Both the position numbers and the translations under genes were made by a program. From Streptomyces sp. TBY4 (GTDB lineage Bacteria > Actinomycetota > Actinomycetes > Streptomycetales > Streptomycetaceae): a DNA stretch of 64,000 nt. The stretch is from positions 23,420 to 87,419 of the forward strand of contig NZ_JANAVF010000003.1 of assembly GCF_024213195.1 (NCBI RefSeq), in the 5' to 3' direction. Of this stretch, positions 59,539 through 64,000 are shown piece by piece (the stretch's first letter is position 1; every line of letters begins with the position of its first letter). The notes under the pieces are model-generated. The model worked only from the letters and a program-made list of their open reading frames with translations, was not told where the DNA came from and made no database searches.

Positions 59539-60561
59539 GTGACCGTGCCGGCCAGTACTGCGCCCGAGGTGCCGCCCCAGCAGGACCCGCAGCAGGAGCA
59601 CCCCCGCAAACCACACGAACCGCACCGGGACTCCGCCCAGGGCCCGCGCCGGGACTCCCCGCAGGCCCCTCAGCACCCCCTGCACCCCCCGCACCAGGCG
59701 ACCCCGCAGGACCCCGCGCAGCCCCCGCCGCAGGAGTCCCACGTACCGCCCCAGCAGGAGGCCCCCGAGGAGCCCCCGGCCGCCCCCAGGGCGCAGAGCC
59801 GGGGCGCCGACACCCGGGCCCTCACCCAGGTCCTGTTCGGGCAGCTGAAGGACCTGCAGCCGGGCACCAGCGAGCACGCCCGGGTCCGCGGGGCCCTCAT
59901 CGAGGCCAACATCCCGCTCGTCCGGTACGCGGCCGCACGCTTCCGCAGCCGCAACGAGCCGATGGAGGACGTGATCCAGGTCGGCACGATCGGGCTGATC
60001 AACGCGATCGACCGGTTCGACCCCGAGCGCGGGGTGCAGTTCCCGACCTTCGCGATGCCGACCGTCGTGGGCGAGATCAAGCGGTACTTCCGCGACAACG
60101 TACGCACCGTCCACGTCCCGCGCCGCCTCCACGAGCTGTGGGTCCAGGTCAACGCCGCCACCGAGGACCTCACCACCCTGCACGGCCGCACCCCGACCAC
60201 CCCCGAGATCGCCGAGCGGCTGCGCATCAGCGAGGACGAGGTGCTCTCCTGCATCGAGGCCGGCCGCAGCTACCACGCGACCTCCCTGGAGGCCGCGCAG
60301 GAGGGCGACGGGCTCCCGGGGCTGCTCGACCGCCTCGGCTACGAGGACCCCGAGCTGGCCGGGGTCGAGCACCGCGACCTCGTACGCCACCTCCTCGTAC
60401 AGCTGCCCGAACGCGAGCAGCGGATCCTCCTCCTGCGGTACTACAACAATCTGACGCAGTCGCAGATCAGCGCCGAGCTCGGCGTCTCCCAGATGCACGT
60501 CTCCCGACTCCTCGCCCGGAGCTTCGCCCGGCTGAGATCCGCAAACAGGATCGAGGCCTAA
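59539..60561 (+). CDS. sigF: Sporulation sigma factor SigF, with long Pro/Gln-rich N-terminus
   Basis: A 340-aa group 3 (SigB/F/G-type) sigma factor. Region 2 ([35 protein letters not shown]), region 3 and region 4 ([37 protein letters not shown]) are intact. SigF acts in spore maturation in S. coelicolor. The first 85 residues are unusual: a Pro/Gln/His-rich low-complexity extension, longer than the short N-terminus I remember for S. coelicolor SigF. The GTG at 59539 has AAGGGG 6 nt upstream, and no internal start codon offers a better site. No anti-sigma gene is adjacent. Confidence 0.92.
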   Translation: MTVPASTAPEVPPQQDPQQEHPRKPHEPHRDSAQGPRRDSPQAPQHPLHPPHQATPQDPAQPPPQESHVPPQQEAPEEPPAAPRAQSRGADTRALTQVLFGQLKDLQPGTSEHARVRGALIEANIPLVRYAAARFRSRNEPMEDVIQVGTIGLINAIDRFDPERGVQFPTFAMPTVVGEIKRYFRDNVRTVHVPRRLHELWVQVNAATEDLTTLHGRTPTTPEIAERLRISEDEVLSCIEAGRSYHATSLEAAQEGDGLPGLLDRLGYEDPELAGVEHRDLVRHLLVQLPEREQRILLLRYYNNLTQSQISAELGVSQMHVSRLLARSFARLRSANRIEA

Positions 60562-60709
60562 CCGGATCGAGTGGAGATCATTCCGCGCGTTTCCTGACAG
60601 AGCGGCAGATTCCCGCCCGAGAGCAGGCCTATCGCGCTCTGTCGCTGGAGATACTTGTCGACATGGCGCTACAGCGTGTTGCCGACATGTGACATTCTGC
60701 TGGAACCGC

Positions 60710-60736
60710 GTTTGCCGCAGCCCCGCCTCCGGTATT
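60710..60736 (+). promoter_or_regulatory. Candidate SigB/F-type promoter of sigN
   Basis: GTTTGC (60710-60715), 15 nt, and GGTATT (60731-60736) match the GTTT/GGGTAT pattern used by SigB-like sigma factors, about 70 nt before sigN. SigN or SigF could therefore transcribe sigN. Confidence 0.45.
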
Positions 60737-60806
60737 CAGGTGGAGGCTGCGTTCCTCCGACGGGCGCGCAGAGAAGCGCGACCGTCCGCGACCTCAAGGG
60801 GGTGGC

Positions 60807-61661
60807 ATGTCCGTAGACCAGGGCAGCTCCAAGGTGCTCACGCTTGTCAAGCAGCGTGAAGCGCCGGCAGTGTCCCACCGCTCGGAAGCCATCGACACCC
60901 GGATCGACACCCGCACCCTCTCCCGCTCCCTCTTCCACCGGCTCGCCGGCCTCGACGCGGACAGTCCCGAGCGGACGTACGTGCGCGACACCCTGATCGA
61001 GCTGAACCTCCCCCTCGTGCGGTACGCGGCGGCACGTTTCCGCAGCCGCAACGAGCCCATGGAGGACATCGTTCAGGTCGGCACGATCGGCCTGATCAAG
61101 GCCATCGACCGGTTCGACTGCGAACGCGGCGTGGAGTTCCCGACCTTCGCGATGCCGACGGTCGTGGGCGAGATCAAACGATTCTTTAGGGACACCTCCT
61201 GGTCCGTGCGCGTCCCGCGCCGGCTCCAGGAGCTGCGCCTCGCCCTCACCAAGGCCAGCGACGAGCTCGCCCAGAAGCTCGACCGCTCGCCGACCGTGCC
61301 GGAGCTCGCGGCCGTGCTCGGGGTCTCGGAGGAGGACGTCGTCGACGGCCTCGCCGTGGGCAACGCGTACACCGCCTCCTCGCTCGACTCGCCCTCCCCC
61401 GAGGACGAGGGCGGCGAGGGCTCGCTCGCGGACCGGCTCGGATACGAGGACACCGCGCTGGAGGGCGTCGAGTACCGCGAGTCGCTCAAGCCCCTGCTGG
61501 CCAAGCTCCCGCCCCGGGAGCGGCAGATCATCATGCTGCGGTTCTTCGCGAACATGACCCAGTCGCAGATCGGCGAGGAGGTCGGCATCTCCCAGATGCA
61601 TGTCTCCCGGCTGCTCACGCGCACGCTCGCGCAGCTCCGCGTCGGCCTGATCGGCGAGTAG
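60807..61661 (+). CDS. sigN: Group 3 sigma factor SigN
   Basis: A 284-aa SigB/F-type sigma factor, the neighbour and paralogue of SigF. Regions 2 to 4 are complete ([61 protein letters not shown]). In S. coelicolor SigN directs genes in the lowermost aerial hyphal cells. ATG at 60807 has AAGGGGG 6 nt upstream. The 245-bp gap after sigF carries a SigB-type promoter, so it is probably transcribed separately from sigF. No terminator is visible before the lipoprotein gene 49 nt downstream. Confidence 0.94.
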   Translation: MSVDQGSSKVLTLVKQREAPAVSHRSEAIDTRIDTRTLSRSLFHRLAGLDADSPERTYVRDTLIELNLPLVRYAAARFRSRNEPMEDIVQVGTIGLIKAIDRFDCERGVEFPTFAMPTVVGEIKRFFRDTSWSVRVPRRLQELRLALTKASDELAQKLDRSPTVPELAAVLGVSEEDVVDGLAVGNAYTASSLDSPSPEDEGGEGSLADRLGYEDTALEGVEYRESLKPLLAKLPPRERQIIMLRFFANMTQSQIGEEVGISQMHVSRLLTRTLAQLRVGLIGE

Positions 61662-61710
61662 CTCCCCGCACCCGCTTCACAATTGACGGCACGTCAGGAA
61701 AACTGCCGGG

Positions 61711-62529
61711 ATGCGAAAGGTATCCCGGCAGGCCGCCGCCCTCGCCCTGTGCGCCACGGCTGCCGCCGCCACCCTGACCGGCTGCGGCGATCCGGCGCGC
61801 GAGGGCTACGTGGCCGTGGGCGCGGCCGCCACCGGCCCGGAGCGGGGCGCGGGGGAGAACGTCGCACCCGGGGGCCGGGTCGAGTTCCAGGCGCTCCCGC
61901 AGGCTTCGCCGGGATCCTCCGCGTCCGCCGGCGGCCCGTCGGGCAGCGCCTCGGCGGACATCCCGCCGGCCGAGGGCGGGGCGGGCGGGGCCGGCGGCGG
62001 TACGCAGCCCGGCGCCCCGGGGTACCAGCCTCCCGGCGGCTCCACACCGGGAGGAGGCGCGGCCACCCCTCCCGACGGCTCCGGGAACCCGCCCGGCGCG
62101 GCCCCCGGCACGAGGCCCCCCAGCGGCCCGGGCGGCACACCCGGTACGCCCGGTACGCCCGGCACTCCGTCGAGCCCGCCCGCGAAGCCCCGCCCGAGCG
62201 GTCCGGCGCAGCCCCCGGCCACGCCGGCGAAGCTGAGCATCGGCGCGCCGACCCGTAGCGCCACGGCGGAACGCTGGTGCGAGCAGGTCACGGTGGCGTT
62301 CACCAACACCGGCGGTACCGCGGCCCGTTCGGGCACGGTCAGCTTCGCGACGCACATCATCGGCGCGCTGGGCGTCGACTGGGCCACCATCCACTCGACC
62401 CAGCCGCTGCCCGCCCCGATCGCGGGCGGCACGACGAAGACGCAGACCTACCGGATCTGCGTCGAGGCCTGGCGCGTGCCGCTGGGCATGCACGTGGAGA
62501 CCCAGAAGGTCACTGCCACCTGGAACTGA
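61711..62529 (+). CDS. Lipoprotein with Pro/Gly/Thr linker and C-terminal beta domain
   Basis: A 272-aa exported lipoprotein: lipobox LTGC with Cys25, a long Gly/Pro/Ser/Thr-rich linker (about 45-170, with PGTPGTPGTP repeats) and a C-terminal domain of about 95 residues beginning LSIGAPTRSATAERWCEQVTVAF. Two cysteines in that domain (in RWCEQ and YRICVEAW) could form a disulfide. The fold resembles an immunoglobulin- or carbohydrate-binding-like sandwich, but I do not recognise the family. It starts 49 nt after sigN and might belong to the sigN transcript; a TGACG-GCA-CGTCA inverted repeat (61684-61696) precedes it. Confidence 0.68.
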   Translation: MRKVSRQAAALALCATAAAATLTGCGDPAREGYVAVGAAATGPERGAGENVAPGGRVEFQALPQASPGSSASAGGPSGSASADIPPAEGGAGGAGGGTQPGAPGYQPPGGSTPGGGAATPPDGSGNPPGAAPGTRPPSGPGGTPGTPGTPGTPSSPPAKPRPSGPAQPPATPAKLSIGAPTRSATAERWCEQVTVAFTNTGGTAARSGTVSFATHIIGALGVDWATIHSTQPLPAPIAGGTTKTQTYRICVEAWRVPLGMHVETQKVTATWN

Positions 62530-62542
62530 GCCGGCGGCCGGC

Positions 62543-62782
62543 TCAGAGCGCGAGCCAGGCCACCACGGCGATCAGGACCACGGCGCCCAGGCCGACGGCG
62601 ATCCACAGGCCCGCGCCCGGGCCCGACTTGCGCGCGGCACGGTTCTGCATGCGCGAACCGGGGACGGCGGGGGCCGCCACCGGCTCGTCGACGAACGCCC
62701 GGAACATCTGGGTGCTGCCCGCGGGGTCGTAGTCGCCCTGGGGAGCCTGTGAGTTGTGGTTCGAGTCGTGATTCGCAGCCAT
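62543..62782 (-). CDS. Small tail-anchored membrane protein (79 aa)
   Basis: A 79-aa protein with a soluble, polar N-terminal part (MAANHDSNHNSQAPQGDYDP and FRAFVDEPVAAPAVPG), a basic RMQNRAARK segment and a single C-terminal transmembrane helix (LWIAVGLGAVVLIAVVAWLAL minus one residue at each end). Its orientation suggests the N-terminus is cytoplasmic. No domain is known. ATG at 62782 is 7 nt after a TAGGGT box, with AGGG as an alternative ribosome site. Convergent with the lipoprotein gene, 13 nt between stops. Confidence 0.72.
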   Translation of the reverse strand: MAANHDSNHNSQAPQGDYDPAGSTQMFRAFVDEPVAAPAVPGSRMQNRAARKSGPGAGLWIAVGLGAVVLIAVVAWLAL

Positions 62783-62846
62783 GCGCAGGACCCTAGCCGG
62801 TTTTCCGATTCCTTTACCGCCCAGCCCCCCGATTCATTTGCCTGTA

Positions 62847-62879
62847 ACAACCATCTGCTTCTATGGTTGCCCGAAGCAA
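62847..62879. promoter_or_regulatory. MarR-type operator region
   Basis: CAACCAT (62847-62853) and ATGGTTG (62862-62868) form a perfect 7-bp inverted repeat with 8-nt spacing; an overlapping GTTGC-N5-GCAAC repeat (62865-62879) follows. Both lie within 55 nt upstream of the marR start, as expected for an autoregulated MarR-exporter pair. Confidence 0.6.
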
Positions 62880-62901
62880 CGACATTCGGAGGGGAGTCCC
62901 G

Positions 62902-63405
62902 GTGCCCGAAGCTGCCGTATCCGCCACATCCGCCGGATCTGCCGCACCTGCCGTATCCGCCGGATCTGCCGCGCAGCCGCCCACGCGCTACGCCGAACTG
63001 TCCCGCCAGCTCACCGGCATCGGCGCCGTCAAGCGCGACCTCGCCCGCCTCCTGCCCCCCGACTGCCCGCCCGGTTCGGCAGCCGTGCTCACCGTGCTCG
63101 ACCGGCACGGCGAGATGCGGCTCAGCCGCCTGTCCGAGTACCTGGCCATCGACATCTCCGTGACCAGCCGGCACGTCACGCACACCGCCGACCGCGGCTG
63201 GATCACCCGCGACACCGACCCCGCCGACGCCCGCTGCCGGATCCTGCGCCTGACCCCGGCCGGACGCGCTCTCCTCACCGAGCTCGGCACCCGCCACACC
63301 ACCGCGCTGGAGAAGGCCCTGTCCGACTGGTCCGGCGCGGACGTCGACCACCTCAACATCCTGCTGGCCCGACTCCGGTCGAGCTTCACGCTTCCAGACA
63401 GCTAG
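62902..63405 (+). CDS. MarR-family transcriptional regulator
   Basis: A 167-aa winged-helix repressor. The core includes AVLTVLDRHGEMRLSRLSEYLAIDISVTSRHVTHTADRGWI (recognition helix and wing) with DPADARCRILRLTPAG as the wing. The N-terminal 30 residues are Ala/Ser repeats (SAGSAAPAVSAGSAA) of low complexity. The GTG at 62902 is chosen because GGGGAG lies 5 nt upstream; a start 39 nt further upstream lacks such a site. It is 14 nt ahead of the MFS exporter gene and very likely represses it from the operator just upstream. Confidence 0.9.
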   Translation: MPEAAVSATSAGSAAPAVSAGSAAQPPTRYAELSRQLTGIGAVKRDLARLLPPDCPPGSAAVLTVLDRHGEMRLSRLSEYLAIDISVTSRHVTHTADRGWITRDTDPADARCRILRLTPAGRALLTELGTRHTTALEKALSDWSGADVDHLNILLARLRSSFTLPDS

Positions 63406-63419
63406 ACCGAAGGAACCTC

Positions 63420-64000
63420 ATGGCTACGACCACACCCACCGGTGTGCGGGAAGGCGGCCGGCCGGAGACCACGTCCGACGGCGCGCCCATGACGCACCCG
63501 CAGATCATGAAGGCGCTCTCCGGGCTGATGCTCGGCATGTTCGTGGCGATCCTGTCCTCCACGATCGTCTCCAACGCCCTGCCCCAGATCATCGGCGACC
63601 TCGGCGGCACCCAGTCCTCCTACACCTGGGTGGTCACGGCCGCCCTGCTCTCGATGACGGCGTCCACCCCGCTGTGGGGGAAGCTGTCCGACCTCTTCAG
63701 CAAGAAGCTGCTGGTCCAGATATCCCTGGTGATCTACGTCCTCGGCTCGATGGTCGCGGGCATGTCCCAGAACACCGGCATGCTCATCGCCTGCCGCGTG
63801 GTCCAGGGCATCGGCGTCGGCGGGCTCTCCGCACTCGCCCAGATCGTCATGGCCGCGATGATCTCCCCGCGCGAACGCGGCCGGTACAGCGGCTACCTCG
63901 GCGCCGTCTTCGCCGTCGCCACCGTCGGCGGTCCGCTGCTCGGCGGGGTCATCACCGACACGAGCTGGCTCGGCTGGCGCTGGTGCTTCTACGTCGGCAT
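63420..64000 (+). CDS. MFS drug:proton antiporter (EmrB/QacA, DHA2-like), 3' end outside window
   Basis: The first 193 codons of a multidrug exporter. Motifs typical of the 14-helix DHA2 family are seen: ALSGLMLGMFVAILSSTIVSNALPQI in helix one, TWVVTAALLSMTASTPLWGKLSDLF (motif A region), and GYLGAVFAVATVGGPLLGG (motif C). ATG at 63420 has AGGA 6 nt upstream. Cotranscribed with and probably controlled by the MarR-type regulator. The window ends within helix six. Confidence 0.9.
   Translation, partial: MATTTPTGVREGGRPETTSDGAPMTHPQIMKALSGLMLGMFVAILSSTIVSNALPQIIGDLGGTQSSYTWVVTAALLSMTASTPLWGKLSDLFSKKLLVQISLVIYVLGSMVAGMSQNTGMLIACRVVQGIGVGGLSALAQIVMAAMISPRERGRYSGYLGAVFAVATVGGPLLGGVITDTSWLGWRWCFYVG

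Overview
The window is a high-GC actinobacterial chromosome segment, almost certainly a Streptomyces. Evidence: GC-rich third codon positions throughout, frequent GTG starts, BldC, LsrL, the SigF/SigN sporulation-type sigma pair, DUF3073, SapB-free developmental context, and a gene order that I recognise as the core-chromosome region around bldC, purF/purM, purSQL and sigF/sigN in Streptomyces coelicolor relatives. I see no insertion sequence, prophage, integrase or CRISPR array; nearly everything is ordinary, vertically inherited core genome.

Layout. 1-6.8 kb: 5' part of a DEAD-box helicase gene (minus), a secreted lipoprotein, two overlapping crcB fluoride-channel genes, a minimal metalloprotease, a tRNA-Glu/Asp/Phe cluster, and a CcdA-DsbA thiol-disulfide pair. 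7-15 kb: hrpA helicase, a second tRNA-Asp, bldC with a structured leader, a conserved hypothetical, valine dehydrogenase and DUF3073. 15.4-18.1 kb: purM and purF. 18.2-22.3 kb: a Tat-exported sulfatase preceded by a cysteine-containing leader peptide, then META lipoprotein, SCP-like protein and an anchored hypothetical. 22.4-26.2 kb: purL-purQ-purS, divergent from lsrL. 26.3-28.7 kb: three tRNA-Gly genes (one with very unusual D and T arms) around a DesKR-like two-component system. 28.7-37 kb: purC, a dimethylformamidase-like protein, a degenerate HtpX-like membrane protein, purD, dnaX, SRP RNA. 37.1-43.3 kb: tRNA-Ser, an ECF41 sigma factor, an AspT-type transporter, an ATP-grasp protein, a Usp protein and a PucR regulator. 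43.6-48.2 kb: xanthine-dehydrogenase-type molybdoenzyme genes, a small Moco-domain protein and a di-Mop molbindin. 48.5-54.7 kb: DoxX, VOC, HhH-GPD, cupin, OpcA-like, HerA-like, ParB-like and LytR_C proteins. 54.8-58.4 kb: upp, a Usp protein, a 57-aa basic protein, the tadA operon and tRNA-Ser(CGA). 58.5-64 kb: small secreted and membrane proteins, a gene-free, strongly structured stretch, sigF, sigN, a lipoprotein, and a MarR-regulated MFS exporter cut by the window end.

How the genes work together. Seven de novo purine genes (purM, F, L, Q, S, C, D) lie within 19 kb but in four separate units broken up by unrelated genes; upp (pyrimidine salvage), tadA (inosine at the tRNA wobble position) and the PucR-xdh module (purine catabolism) add further nucleotide functions. 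The developmental regulators bldC, lsrL, sigF and sigN lie in the same 50 kb. Translation-related RNAs (eight tRNAs and SRP RNA) are scattered between protein genes and most have clear hairpin terminators. The most unusual signals are a tRNA-Gly(UCC) that looks non-proteinogenic, a sulfur-type leader peptide with a hairpin next to the sulfatase ribosome site, a structured intergenic RNA candidate near 58.9 kb, two tRNA-Ser genes whose promoters seem to start transcription at the mature 5' end, and a protease-like membrane protein that has lost its zinc motif.
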